DNA of 64,000 nucleotides from Gemmatimonadota bacterium (GCA_003220795.1 QHTK01000045.1:178583-242582); one strand, 5' to 3'; numbered from the stretch's first letter, positions 27,077 to 35,753 are shown. The notes: generated by a model from the sequence alone, not told the origin. Made by a program: numbers and translations.

Positions 27077-28033
27077 TCAGCCTTGGGCGTCCTCGGCGTA
27101 GGCCCGGATGATGTCGCGCACCAGCCGGTGGCGCACGACGTCCGCGTCCGTGAGATAGCAGAAGCCGATCCCCTCGATCCCGGGGAGGATCCGCTCCACC
27201 TGCAACAGCCCCGAGTCTTCGCGGTTGACGAGGTCGATCTGGGTCTTGTCGCCCGTGATCACCGCCCGCGAATTCACGCCCAATCGCGTCAGGAACATCT
27301 TCATCTGCATCCCGGTCGCGTTCTGGGCCTCGTCCAGGATCACGAACGCGTCCGACAAGGTGCGACCCCTCATGTACGCGAGCGGCGCGATCTCGATCGT
27401 GCGCGTCTCGATCGCCTTCTGCACGCGATCGCGCGGCATCATGTCTTCGAGCGCGTCGTACAACGGTCGCAGGTACGGGTCGACCTTCTCCTGCAGGTCC
27501 CCCGGCAGGAATCCGAGGCTCTCCCCCGCCTCCACGGCGGGGCGCGCCAGGATGATCCGCCGCACCCGCTTGCGCGCGAGTGCGTCCACGGCCGCCGCCA
27601 CGGCAAGGTAGGTCTTCCCCGTTCCCGCCGGCCCGATCCCGATCACGATGTCGTGCTGTGCGATCGCGTGGAGGTACTCGCGCTGACCGGCCGTCTTGGG
27701 TGCGATCACGCGGCGCAGCCCGGGCAGGATGATCTTGTACTCGCCATCCATCTCCCGGCCGAGCGTGCCGAGCGATTCCTCGCTCACGACGCGGTCCACG
27801 TCGTTGACGTCCAGCGGCTCTCCCACGCGCGCGAGGTCCACGAGCGCCTGGGCCACCTGCGTCGCCCGCTCCACCGCGCCCTGCGGGCCGTGGAGCGTGA
27901 GCGTGTCGCCGCGCAGGGACACGCGCACCCCCAGCCGCTTGGCGAGCTCGACCAGGTTGCCGTCGTTCACGCCCGCGAGCGCGAGCGGATCTACCCCTTC
28001 GGTCGACAGCCGCTGGATGGTCTCGTCGCTCAT
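27077..28033 (-). CDS. phoH: PhoH family ATPase
   Basis: 318 residues from the ATG at 28033, overlapping the aspS stop (ATGA); the longer open frame upstream lies inside aspS. Walker A GPAGTGKT at 134-141, Walker B DEAQN at 234-238, and a KH-like N-terminal segment (~25-75: RLGVRVSLRGDTLTLHG). PhoH proteins are RNA-associated ATPases linked to ribosome and RNA metabolism together with YbeY, which is encoded two genes downstream. Confidence 0.93.
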   Translation of the reverse strand: MSDETIQRLSTEGVDPLALAGVNDGNLVELAKRLGVRVSLRGDTLTLHGPQGAVERATQVAQALVDLARVGEPLDVNDVDRVVSEESLGTLGREMDGEYKIILPGLRRVIAPKTAGQREYLHAIAQHDIVIGIGPAGTGKTYLAVAAAVDALARKRVRRIILARPAVEAGESLGFLPGDLQEKVDPYLRPLYDALEDMMPRDRVQKAIETRTIEIAPLAYMRGRTLSDAFVILDEAQNATGMQMKMFLTRLGVNSRAVITGDKTQIDLVNREDSGLLQVERILPGIEGIGFCYLTDADVVRHRLVRDIIRAYAEDAQG

Positions 28034-29826
28034 CGCTCCACCTTGATGTGCAGGGCCTTCAGGTCCGCGGGGCCGGCCGGCGCGGGAGCCCCTTCGAACA
28101 GCGCCCGGGCGGCGGTCGTCTTGGGGAATGCGATCACGTCCCGCAGGCTGCCGGCTCCCGTCAGCAGCATGACCACGCGATCGAACCCGACCGCGAAGCC
28201 GCCGTGCGGTGGGGCGCCCGCCTGGAGCCCCTGGAGCAGGAACCCGAACCGGGCGTCGACATCGGCCGCGGCGAGCCCGAGCAGCGCGAAGACCTTGCGC
28301 TGTACCGCGGGATCGGTGATCCGGATCGACCCCGAGCCGAGCTCGTTGCCATTGTAGACCGCGTCGTAATGCAGCGCGCGGCACGCGAAGGGGTCGCTCT
28401 CGAGCTTCCCCGCGGCGAGGTCGTCGGGGTGCGGCGAGGTGAACGGGTGGTGCGCGAACACCGGCTTCCCCGTCTCGGGATCGGGCTCGAACAGCGGAAA
28501 ATCGACGACCCACGCGAAGGCATGCGCCGCGCTGGGCTTGACGCTGAGCCGTTGCAGCACCTCCTGGCGGATCCGGTCGAGCACGGGGGAGGTCGACTGG
28601 TCGGGGCCGACGACCATCACGGCCGCGTCCCCGTCTCCCACACCGAGCGCGCCGAGCGCCGACGGGGTGAAGTGCTTCGCGACCGAGCCCGACAGCTGCT
28701 CACCTTGGCGCTTGACCCACGCGAGGCCGGAGCCGCCGAGTTGTTTGGCGGCGTCGGCGAGCTGGTCCACGTCCTTGCGCGACAGCGCGGCGCCGCCCTT
28801 CACGGCCAAGCCGCGCACGCGCGCGCCGTTCTGCAAGGCCGATTGGAAGAACGGCACCCCCAGCCCGGCGACCTGCGTGGTCCAGTCGGCGATCGCGAGC
28901 TCGTACCGCAGGTCCGGCTTGTCCGTGCCGTAGCGCTCCATCGCCTCGCGCCACGTGATGCGGGGGAACGGGCGCGCCACCGGGTGGCCCCCTTCCTCCC
29001 ACAGGGCGGCCAGCACGGTCTCCACGAACCCGAGGACGTCCTCCATTCCCACGAACGACGCCTCGATGTCGATCTGCGTGAACTCGGGCTGCCGGTCGTT
29101 GCGCAAGTCCTCGTCGCGAAAGCAGCGCGCGATCTGGAAGTAGCGATCGAACCCCGCCACCATGAGGAGCTGCTTGTAGATCTGGGGAGATTGCGGCAGC
29201 GCGTAGAACTCTCCCGGGTGCACGCGCGATGGCACCAGGTAGTCGCGCGCTCCTTCCGGAGTCGGCTTGGTGAGAATCGGCGTCTCGATCTCGAGGAACT
29301 CGAGCTCGGAGAGCGTGCGCCGGGCGCGCTGCAGCAGGCGGTGACGCAGCACCAGATTCGCCTGCATCTCCGGCCGGCGGAGGTCCAAGTGACGGTACTT
29401 GAGCCGCAGCTCTTCGGCGGGAAGCTCCTCGCCTTTGGCGCGGGCCACGGGGATGGCAGGCGTCACGGCGGGGCCGACGATGACCAGCTTCGATGGATGG
29501 ACCTCGATCTCGCCGGTCGCGAGCTCGGAGTTCCGCATGTTCGCCGGGCGCGCGACGACCTCGCCTTCCACTTCGATGACCGTCTCACCGGCCAGTCCGC
29601 CAGCGATGCGGCGCACGTCTTCCGGCGCGCTGGGACCGATGGCGACCTGCACGAGGCCGGCGCGGTCGCGGAGGTCGATGAACACGATGCCGCCCAGGTC
29701 GCGGCGCCGGTGCACCCACCCGCCCAGCCGCACGCGCTGGCCGACGTGCTGCGCCCGCAGCTCGCCGCAGCGCAGCGTGCGCCTCGACGTCCGACTCACG
29801 GTGCTTATGCCCCCTCCGCTTCGCAC
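28030..29826 (-). CDS. aspS: Aspartyl-tRNA synthetase, bacterial type
   Basis: 598 residues, class II synthetase with an OB-fold anticodon domain (~20-120), the catalytic core and the bacterial GAD insert (~300-420). Motif 1 region LRYRHLDLRR-like, motif 2 FRDEDLRNDRQPEFTQ, motif 3 GGFAVGFDRVVML. The OB fold has WVHRRRDLGG. A His at this place is associated with non-discriminating enzymes that also charge tRNA-Asn, which would require GatCAB; this is weak inference. The N-terminus overlaps ptsN by 22 bp. Confidence 0.95.
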   Translation of the reverse strand: MRSGGGISTVSRTSRRTLRCGELRAQHVGQRVRLGGWVHRRRDLGGIVFIDLRDRAGLVQVAIGPSAPEDVRRIAGGLAGETVIEVEGEVVARPANMRNSELATGEIEVHPSKLVIVGPAVTPAIPVARAKGEELPAEELRLKYRHLDLRRPEMQANLVLRHRLLQRARRTLSELEFLEIETPILTKPTPEGARDYLVPSRVHPGEFYALPQSPQIYKQLLMVAGFDRYFQIARCFRDEDLRNDRQPEFTQIDIEASFVGMEDVLGFVETVLAALWEEGGHPVARPFPRITWREAMERYGTDKPDLRYELAIADWTTQVAGLGVPFFQSALQNGARVRGLAVKGGAALSRKDVDQLADAAKQLGGSGLAWVKRQGEQLSGSVAKHFTPSALGALGVGDGDAAVMVVGPDQSTSPVLDRIRQEVLQRLSVKPSAAHAFAWVVDFPLFEPDPETGKPVFAHHPFTSPHPDDLAAGKLESDPFACRALHYDAVYNGNELGSGSIRITDPAVQRKVFALLGLAAADVDARFGFLLQGLQAGAPPHGGFAVGFDRVVMLLTGAGSLRDVIAFPKTTAARALFEGAPAPAGPADLKALHIKVER

Positions 29827-30260
29827 ACGGCGCGGTAGAACTCCTCGGGCGTCTTGGCGCCGAGCAGCCGGCCGCGCACCGGCTCCCGCCGCACGAGGCG
29901 CGAGATGCGGCTCAACGCCTTCACGTGCGCTCCCGCCGCGGATTCCGGGCCGACCAGGAGGAAGAACAGGCGCACTGGCTCACCGTCGATCGTTTCGTAC
30001 GGCACCGGCGCGGGCGTCGTCCCGGCCACCACCACGAGGGCGGCGAGCGCAGGGGTCTTGCCGTGCGGTACCGCCACGCCGTACCCGATGCCGGTGGGGA
30101 ACTGCCGCTCCCGCTCGAGGATCGCGCCCAGGACCTCGTCGAGCTGACTCCCGCCTCCGTTCTCGACCATCTCGACTAGCTCCCGCAGTACCCCCTCCTT
30201 ATCCGCGGCTTTGAGGGGTACCCGGATGCGAGCGGGAGACAACAGCTCAGATAGGCGCAC
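29805..30260 (-). CDS. ptsN: PTS EIIA (nitrogen/fructose type) domain protein
   Basis: 151 residues. A single EIIA type-2 domain with the phosphorylatable His in GVAVPHGKTP (~residue 70) and ILERERQFPTGIGYG just before it. No HPr or permease gene is near, so a regulatory PtsN role is more likely than sugar transport. First gene of the 22-kb minus-strand operon. A 54-bp divergent gap (30261-30314) separates it from the outer-membrane-like gene and must hold both promoters; I cannot pick out convincing boxes. Confidence 0.85.
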   Translation of the reverse strand: MRLSELLSPARIRVPLKAADKEGVLRELVEMVENGGGSQLDEVLGAILERERQFPTGIGYGVAVPHGKTPALAALVVVAGTTPAPVPYETIDGEPVRLFFLLVGPESAAGAHVKALSRISRLVRREPVRGRLLGAKTPEEFYRAVCEAEGA

Positions 30261-30314
30261 GTGAGTCCAAGTGTCCTAAACGCTTGAAGATAGTTAAGTT
30301 GCTGCACGTTCGCC

Positions 30315-31211
30315 ATGCAACGCATCTCCCTGCTCCTGGCGGGGTTCGCCCCGGCGGCGCTGTGGGCCCAGCGGGCCGCCGGCACGGAGCTCTGGCGCGT
30401 CGCCGCGACGACGCTGCCCCTGCCCCCCGCCCTCGGTACGGGCGGGGCCGCCGCGTTCTGGAATCCCGCCCAACCGGCGATCCCGGAGCGTGCGAGCCTC
30501 GCGCTCGAAGTAATCGAGACGGCCCCGACCGTCGGCGCTTCGGGGGTGCTCACGACCGCACGGGTACGCGTGCGGCCGCTCGGTCAGGTGGGGTTCGTGT
30601 ACGGCCGCATGGGGATCGGCGATCTGGTACGCACATCGCTCAGCCCCGACCCCGATCCCGGGACGATTGCATACTACACGCAGACGCTCGGCGCGACCTG
30701 GGGCATGGCGTTGGGGAGAGGTGGGACCGCGCTCGGCGCGACGGTCGCGTACCAGCAAACGCACCTCGACGCCGCGCAGTCGAACCGCTGGACGCTCGAT
30801 GTGGGCGCGCGCCGCACCTTTTCGGATGCCGTGACGCTCGCCACCGCCACGCACTTCTTCTCGCGGTTCGCAACGGGGGACGCGTCGCAGGAGTTGTACG
30901 GCGGGCTCGAGGTGCGGGTATGGCACGGCCCGCTCTGGGGGACCCGGGGGGTGGTGCGGGGCCGGTACGGCATCGCCACGGCGCACGGCTTCGCGGCGGA
31001 TCATCAATTCGGGGCAGGCTTCGAGCTCGGCCCCCAATTCGGCTGCGATCTCGTGGTGGCGCGTGAGGGCAGCTACGCGCAGGCGGGATGGCGGATGGTT
31101 ATCGGGGTGCGCGTGGGGGTGGGCCGGTATCGCGTGAGCTTCGCGCGGGACTTCGGCGTGAACGACATCGGAGCGGCCTACCGCGTGGGTCTCGAGGGAC
31201 GGGTTCCGTGA
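30315..31211 (+). CDS. Predicted outer-membrane beta-barrel protein, unknown function
   Basis: 298 residues. The signal peptide ends APAALWA before AQRAAG. Then AAAFWNPAQPAIPER, a GxxxxFWNPA pattern seen near the start of PorV/PorQ-like barrels. The rest is a run of amphipathic beta strands with alternating hydrophobics (VRVRPLGQVGFVYGRMG; RWTLDVGARRTFSDAVTLA). No enzyme motif. It shares a GTGA overlap with rlmN. I do not recognise the exact family; the barrel assignment is inference. Confidence 0.7.
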   Translation: MQRISLLLAGFAPAALWAQRAAGTELWRVAATTLPLPPALGTGGAAAFWNPAQPAIPERASLALEVIETAPTVGASGVLTTARVRVRPLGQVGFVYGRMGIGDLVRTSLSPDPDPGTIAYYTQTLGATWGMALGRGGTALGATVAYQQTHLDAAQSNRWTLDVGARRTFSDAVTLATATHFFSRFATGDASQELYGGLEVRVWHGPLWGTRGVVRGRYGIATAHGFAADHQFGAGFELGPQFGCDLVVAREGSYAQAGWRMVIGVRVGVGRYRVSFARDFGVNDIGAAYRVGLEGRVP

Positions 31212-32272
31212 CGGACCTGCTCTCGCTCACGCCGGACGCGGCGCGGGGCGCGCTCGCCGCGTGGCTGGCGGCGCGCGCCGAGCCGGGCTACCGGCTGGCG
31301 CAGATCCTGCCGCGTTTGTGGCAGCGCCCGGTCGGCTCCTGGGAGGAAGCGACGGACCTTCCCGCCGCGCTCCGGGCGCAGCTCGGCGACGCGTTCCCGC
31401 TGACGCGACTCAGCTGCGACGCCGCCCAGCAGTCCAGCGACGGGACGGAGAAGTTTCTCTGGAAGCTCGCCGACGGTGAGGCGGTCGAGTCGGTGCTGAT
31501 ACCGGAGGGAAAGCGTCGCACGCTGTGCATCTCGTCGCAGGTCGGGTGCGCGCTGGGGTGCGTGTTCTGCGCCACCGGGCGGATGGGATTCCGGCGCAAC
31601 CTTTCGGCGGGCGAGATCGCGGGTCAGGTGCGTGAGGCGGTCCGACGGGATCGCGCGGTGAAACCCACCAACGTCGTTTTCATGGGGATGGGCGAGCCGC
31701 TCCTCAACTGGGACGCCGTGGACACGGCGCTCACGATCCTGAACCATGCCGACGGTCTCGGTATCGGCGCGCGACACATCACCGTGTCGACCGTGGGGAT
31801 CCTGCCGAACCTCGCGCGGCTGGCGCAGCGCCCCGAGCAGTTCCGGCTCGCCGTGTCGCTGCACGCCCCGACGGCGGCGCTGCGCCGCGAGCTGATGCCG
31901 ATCGAGAAGAAGTACTCGCTGCCCGAGGTGATGCGGGCGCTGGGCCAGTTCCGCCGCCGGGTGACGCTCGAGTACGTGCTGATCGGCGGGAAGAACGACT
32001 CGCTCACGCAGGCGGACGAGCTGGCGCAGCTGGCCCGCCCGGTCGGCGCGCTCGTGAACCTGCTGCCGCTGCACCCCGGTGGGGCGCCCGATCTGACGCC
32101 GAGCGACCGCCCGCGCATGCTGGCGTTCGCGCGGCGGCTCAAGCGTCACGGCGTCGAGGCCGTGCTGCGGCGCAGCCGCGGATTGGATATCAGCGCGGCG
32201 TGCGGCCAGCTACGGGTGGAACTTGAGGCGCGGCGCAAAGTCCGCGCCGAGGAGCACGCTCGCGTCGAGTAG
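31208..32272 (+). CDS. rlmN: Dual-specificity RNA methyltransferase RlmN
   Basis: 354 residues from the GTG at 31208, overlapping the previous stop (GTGA). The radical SAM cluster is C114-x3-C118-x2-C121 (CALGCVFC). The two extra catalytic cysteines are in place: C107 (seven before the cluster, as in E. coli Cys118) and C332 near the end (DISAACGQL, as Cys355). It methylates C2 of A2503 in 23S rRNA and A37 of some tRNAs. The last 63 bp overlap the 3' end of the opposing LytR_C gene. Confidence 0.95.
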   Translation: MTDLLSLTPDAARGALAAWLAARAEPGYRLAQILPRLWQRPVGSWEEATDLPAALRAQLGDAFPLTRLSCDAAQQSSDGTEKFLWKLADGEAVESVLIPEGKRRTLCISSQVGCALGCVFCATGRMGFRRNLSAGEIAGQVREAVRRDRAVKPTNVVFMGMGEPLLNWDAVDTALTILNHADGLGIGARHITVSTVGILPNLARLAQRPEQFRLAVSLHAPTAALRRELMPIEKKYSLPEVMRALGQFRRRVTLEYVLIGGKNDSLTQADELAQLARPVGALVNLLPLHPGGAPDLTPSDRPRMLAFARRLKRHGVEAVLRRSRGLDISAACGQLRVELEARRKVRAEEHARVE

Positions 32273-32614
32273 CCGGGTGCTGTCGGCCCGCACCACGACG
32301 CGCCCCACGCCCAGCGCCCGCCGGATGCGGTCGCTTGCGCCGGCCGCGGGACGGCGCATCACGATACGCGTCGAATCGAGAATCCCCACCGTCGCGGGTG
32401 CGTTGCCGAAGGCCACGACGTCGATCCCCGCCTGTCGCAGGACGCGTACGCCGGACCGGGCGAGCCCCGGCTTGCCGCTCGCGTTGAGGACTTCGACCGT
32501 GACCCGGGGACCGTCCTGCCCCGGCACGGGGAACGCGGTGGCGCGCGGACGTGCGTCCCGGCAGCCGGCGGCGCCGAGCACGAGGGCGCTCAGCGCGAGA
32601 CGAGCGAGTTCCAA
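32210..32614 (-). CDS. LytR C-terminal domain lipoprotein
   Basis: About 134 residues from a TTG at 32614, chosen because it gives a signal peptide ending LVLGAAGC (lipobox) and overlaps the YqeK stop by 25 bp. An ATG at 32659 would spoil the signal peptide. The rest is one LytR_C domain: VTVEVLNASGKPGLARSG and RVVVRADSTRLLDASVLLG. In many bacteria LytR_C or LytR genes follow yqeK-rsfS, so the pair with YqeK is conserved context. Function unknown; perhaps cell-wall binding. The 3' end overlaps rlmN tail to tail by 63 bp. Confidence 0.78.
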   Translation of the reverse strand: MELARLALSALVLGAAGCRDARPRATAFPVPGQDGPRVTVEVLNASGKPGLARSGVRVLRQAGIDVVAFGNAPATVGILDSTRIVMRRPAAGASDRIRRALGVGRVVVRADSTRLLDASVLLGADFAPRLKFHP

Positions 32615-33087
32615 AACCCCACCGTGGCGGGCATGAGCTGGTAGCCCGAGCGGATCACCCATTCGATCCGGCGGCGCGCGATTTCCTTGAGTACCGCGTC
32701 CCGCTCGCGCGGTACGCGCGCCGCGAGCGCGGCGCGGTCGGCCGGGTCGAGTAGCCGGCCGGGCTCGAGAAAGTCGGCCAGGTAGAGCATCCGTCCGACG
32801 TCGTCCCAATGTAGGTACCCGACGGTGTGGTAGCGGACGGCGTCGAGCACGCCGCGATCGCGCTCGCCGTCGTGGGCGGCGTGCGCCGCCGCGCGCGGCC
32901 CGTGCGCGAGCTCATCGGATCGTTGCTCGTCCCGCAACGCGTCGTGCAGCCAGGCGGCCCTGACCCAGCGGGAGCGCTCGGCGTCCGAGACACCCATCGC
33001 CCGCGCCCACTCGTCGAGCAGCGCCGCGACACGTTCGATGTGCGCGCGGCGCTCAGGGGTGGCGACGGCCCAGGGGGGCAAACTCAC
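32590..33087 (-). CDS. YqeK-like HD domain hydrolase
   Basis: 165 residues. HIERVAALLDEWA, AAWLHDALRDE (the HD pair), AVRYHTVGYLHWDD and LYLADFLEPGR follow the YqeK order, a family of symmetrical Ap4A hydrolases. The GE/TTG residues differ somewhat from Firmicutes YqeK, so the substrate is less sure than the fold. It lies 105 bp downstream of panC, with palindromes in between, and is coupled to the LytR_C gene by a 25-bp overlap. Confidence 0.8.
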   Translation of the reverse strand: MSLPPWAVATPERRAHIERVAALLDEWARAMGVSDAERSRWVRAAWLHDALRDEQRSDELAHGPRAAAHAAHDGERDRGVLDAVRYHTVGYLHWDDVGRMLYLADFLEPGRLLDPADRAALAARVPRERDAVLKEIARRRIEWVIRSGYQLMPATVGFWNSLVSR

Positions 33088-33111
33088 CGCATGGCATCCC
33101 GTCGGAGTTTC

Positions 33112-33188
33112 CCGGCTCTGAAGAGCCGGCTCGGCTTGTGGCGCGTCCTTAAGGACGCAATCGCGCCGAGCCCGGGCTTCAGCCCGGG
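33112..33188. repeat. Cluster of three perfect palindromes (REP-like)
   Basis: Hairpins: CCGGCTCT-GA-AGAGCCGG (33112-33129), GCGTCCTTAAGGACGC (33143-33158) and CCCGGGCT-TC-AGCCCGGG (33171-33188). An outer 7-bp stem (33129-33135 with 33165-33171) can enclose the middle one. There is no T-tract, so a classical intrinsic terminator is unlikely. It may be a dispersed REP-type element or an mRNA stabiliser between panC and yqeK. Confidence 0.75.
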
Positions 33189-33192
33189 ACCT

Positions 33193-34065
33193 TCACGACG
33201 CACGGACGGCGATGTCACTCGCCACCCCCTCCCCCAGCACCACGTTGTCGATCAACCGTGTGGCCCCGACGTGCGCGGCGATTGCGACCACCGTGCGCGC
33301 GTCGGCGCGCGCCACGGGGCGCAGCTGCTCGTCGACCAGCTCCAGGTAGCCCGGGCGTACGCCCGGGGCCGTGAGCACCTCCATGCCGCGCCGCTGCAGC
33401 GCCTTGGTGTCCGCTTCCCCCGAGCGCCACGCCTGCTCGACGGCGCGGAGCGCGCGCGAGAGCGCCAGCGCGGCGCGTCGCTGGTCGGCGTCGAGATAGC
33501 CGTTGCGCGACGAGAGCGCCAGTCCGTCGAGCTCGCGCACGGTGGGCGCGATGTCGACCTCGAGCCCAAAGTCGAGATCGGTGACCATGCGGCGCACCAG
33601 CATCGCCTGCTGAAAGTCCTTGCGCCCGAACACCGCCACGTCGGGCTCCACCATGTGGAACAGCTTCGCCACGACTGTCAGAACGCCGGCAAAGTGCCCC
33701 GGCCGAACGGCGCCTTCCAGGGTATCCGCCATCGGCCCGGGGGCGATTCGGACGAGCGGCTCCTGCGGGTACACGGCCTCGAGCGCGGGGACGAACAGGC
33801 AATCCACGCCACGCTCGGCGGCGAGGGACCGGTCGCGGGCCATGTCGCGCGGGTACTTCGCGAAGTCTTCTTTGGGGCCGAACTGCAGCGGGTTGACGAA
33901 GATGCTCAATACGACGCGGTCGGTGCGCTCTTTAGCCCGGTCCACGAGGCGCAGGTGTCCTTCGTGCAGCGCACCCATCGTGGGCACGAAGCCGAGGCGC
34001 TGGCCGCGGGCGCGCTCGGCGCGCGACCAGGCGCGCATCTCCTTCGGCGTCGTGAGCTCGTGCAT
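33193..34065 (-). CDS. panC: Pantothenate synthetase PanC
   Basis: 290 residues. The HIGH-type nucleotide site is PTMGALHEGHLRLVD (~residue 30), followed by VSIFVNPLQFGPKEDFAKYPRD, FGRKDFQQ and the KMSKS-like SSRNGYLD. It joins pantoate and beta-alanine using ATP; panB lies 5 kb away on the same strand. The ATG at 34065 and its first 16 codons are duplicated as a fragment at 35705-35753. No clear ribosome site precedes it. Confidence 0.95.
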   Translation of the reverse strand: MHELTTPKEMRAWSRAERARGQRLGFVPTMGALHEGHLRLVDRAKERTDRVVLSIFVNPLQFGPKEDFAKYPRDMARDRSLAAERGVDCLFVPALEAVYPQEPLVRIAPGPMADTLEGAVRPGHFAGVLTVVAKLFHMVEPDVAVFGRKDFQQAMLVRRMVTDLDFGLEVDIAPTVRELDGLALSSRNGYLDADQRRAALALSRALRAVEQAWRSGEADTKALQRRGMEVLTAPGVRPGYLELVDEQLRPVARADARTVVAIAAHVGATRLIDNVVLGEGVASDIAVRAS

Positions 34066-34232
34066 CGTGGCTTTTAAACAAAAGGGAGGAGGGTGCGGTG
34101 CGGTAGAGGCTTGTACCTCCGTGTTTACGAAGAGAGGCGCCGAGATCGGCGGCTTCTCCGCTGCACCTCATCGGCGGCGTGGTCGTCATGTCGTTCGGCG
34201 AGGTCGGTGGGTGCGCCGGGCTGCTCGAAGGC
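34017..34232. repeat. Duplicated segment, copy 1 (panC 5' end plus upstream)
   Basis: Matches 35705-35919 in direct orientation. The first 57 bp (34017-34073, the first 16 codons of panC plus 8 bp) are identical; the next ~160 bp are roughly 80 percent identical by eye. Here panC continues intact beyond the repeat. Confidence 0.9.
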
Positions 34233-34455
34233 GCCAACCAACGGGTCGACGATTTCGTGGAAGGAGCGGGCGCGCTGGCGCCCGAGGATCGCAATGCCCC
34301 GCTCTCAGTGACTATCGCGAAACAAATGTAGATGCGGGCGGGAGGGACGGCAACTGATCACACTCGAACAGACAGGTGCGTAGGCATCTCACCCGATGCG
34401 AGGAGCGTGAGGGGGTGCAGCTCATGTGCAGCTACCAGTTTCTCGCCCGATGGAG
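34066..34455. other. 390-bp gap upstream of panC with a conserved tail-like ORF
   Basis: No full gene. On the minus strand an open stretch ending at TAA (34125-34127) reads GAFEQPGAPTDLAERHDDHAA and continues to RRSRRLSS. The second copy of this segment preserves the same reading (GAFEQPSAPTDLAERLDDYVA) with mostly synonymous changes. It therefore looks like the 3' end of a former gene rather than random spacer. Upstream of it (to 34455) I see no recognisable feature. Confidence 0.5.
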
Positions 34456-34977
34456 TCAAGGCGGGCTACTCTTCCGGGCGCGCGCGCGGATCTCTACGCG
34501 ACTCCGCCATAAGGGAACATACGTGGAGAAAACACCGACTTCGTTGTCGATAGCTCGAGCTACGGAGTCGATCGCCGCGTAAGTGCCGCCAGGATCCGGC
34601 AGTTGCAAGTAGTAGACCGGATGCGGGAATGCCGCTCCTCCGGCGACGATCGAAGCCTGGTACTTGCGCAGGATGACTCGTATTGTTCGACCGCTGGTTG
34701 TGTCATCGAACATCACGCCCACAATGTCCCGGTAATATCGCTCGTCAGCTCGAAAGGGCGAGGGCAAGGTTCGAGTCGAATCGTCCGGAAGGGCTCTCGA
34801 TTTCGGCAATCGCGGGCGGCTGGTGTCGGCTTGTGCAAGGTAGGGCTCGCCAGCCCCGATCAAAACTGTGTCGTCAACGCCTAGAGCCGCATCAGCGAAG
34901 GCCGAGTCCGCGGAGAACAACATCATTGGTACTGTCGCTGCTGTTGCTGCGAGCCACAAGGTGACGACTTGGAACAT
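34456..34977 (-). CDS. Secreted protein with C-terminal domain shared with 36007-37689
   Basis: 173 residues from the ATG at 34977, preceded by AAGGAGGGAGGG; an ATG at 35004 lies inside that site. The signal peptide is ~1-28, cleaving after SAFA. Residues ~75-160 match the end of the protein encoded at 36007-37689: RYYRDIVGVMFDDTT, IVAGG, LPDPG and a final EVGVFSTYVPL segment. The pattern (compact alpha/beta, Asp-Ser-x-x-x-Ala-x-x-x-Glu-x-Gly-V) recalls I9-type propeptides of subtilases, but that is only a resemblance. GC is lower than in neighbouring genes. Function unknown. Confidence 0.65.
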   Translation of the reverse strand: MFQVVTLWLAATAATVPMMLFSADSAFADAALGVDDTVLIGAGEPYLAQADTSRPRLPKSRALPDDSTRTLPSPFRADERYYRDIVGVMFDDTTSGRTIRVILRKYQASIVAGGAAFPHPVYYLQLPDPGGTYAAIDSVARAIDNEVGVFSTYVPLWRSRVEIRARARKSSPP

Positions 34978-35501
34978 GGGTGCCCTCCCTCCTTTCATAG
35001 TCACGCGAGTCGAACAGGTCCTTAGGCGCGGGCCCCGTCAATCTTCCCGCCGGTTGTCCCTTTCATAAGCGTCCGAAAACCGAGTTCATGGATCGGACAG
35101 GACGGGGACCCGTCGCCCCGTCATTGCACGAGTACCCGCCGTGGTTACCGCGACGATGCGCGCCCCGTTCTGAGGGCGATAGTGTGCCGCCCCTGGGCTG
35201 TGAAACATGCGTTCGTGGTCGGGATTGACGGAGCGACTTCTGTGCCGTCGGTCATCCTTCTGAGACGGATCGCGCAACCGGCGACGGTGTTCCGGTCACT
35301 CCACGCTTGGTAAGACCCAGTCTGGGTGTGTTCCTGGGCGAGCGCCAGCGTGGCTCCTGGGTGCTGGAGCGGCGTGAGTGAGTCCGCCCTCAGCAGCACC
35401 GGCAGCGCTGCGATACGCAGTACAGGGCTCGCCAGAGTCGGCGCTAGCTTCGGGCCGTGCGATGCGCTTGTGAGACATACCGCCTTCCTTCCCTGCGAAT
35501 G

Positions 35502-35547
35502 CTCGTTTCTGGGAGCCGCCACGATCACCACTCGCCGCGTGATCACT
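35502..35547. repeat. Short diverged direct repeat (partner 35922-35967)
   Basis: Both copies begin CTCGTTTC and keep GCCGCC, CGATCA, CTCGCCGC and TGATCA in order, about 87 percent identical over 46 bp by eye. The second copy follows directly after the panC-upstream repeat, so three fragments of the same neighbourhood exist in this zone. Confidence 0.7.
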
Positions 35548-35672
35548 GCGCTGTTCGCTTCTGTCGCTATCGGGCACGGCCTGGGTTCGTCGTCCTAGCC
35601 GAGCGAAGCCCAGCTGCTTGACTGCCAAGAGACGCCGCGCGCGCCGCTGTTTGCACACGAGGTGTGTCGAAG

Positions 35673-35753
35673 CTAATGCCGGACGCAATGTTGACGCACG
35701 AATACGGCGCGCGACCAGGCGCGCATCTCCTTCGGCGTCGTGAGCTCGTGCAT
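35673..35753 (-). pseudogene. panC 5' fragment
   Basis: The ATG at 35753 reads MHELTTPKEMRAWSRA, identical at DNA level to the start of panC, then runs into unrelated residues and stops after 26 codons. It lacks every catalytic motif. Produced by local duplication. Confidence 0.85.

Noticed and set aside
28048..29838. 596-codon open frame opposite aspS
   Set aside because: Shadow of the synthetase; high Arg/Glu/His and no conserved motif.
35145..35546. 133-codon open frame on the minus strand
   Set aside because: It starts in a diverged repeat (35502-35547), has no ribosome site, family motif or signal, and overlaps equally good frames on the same DNA.
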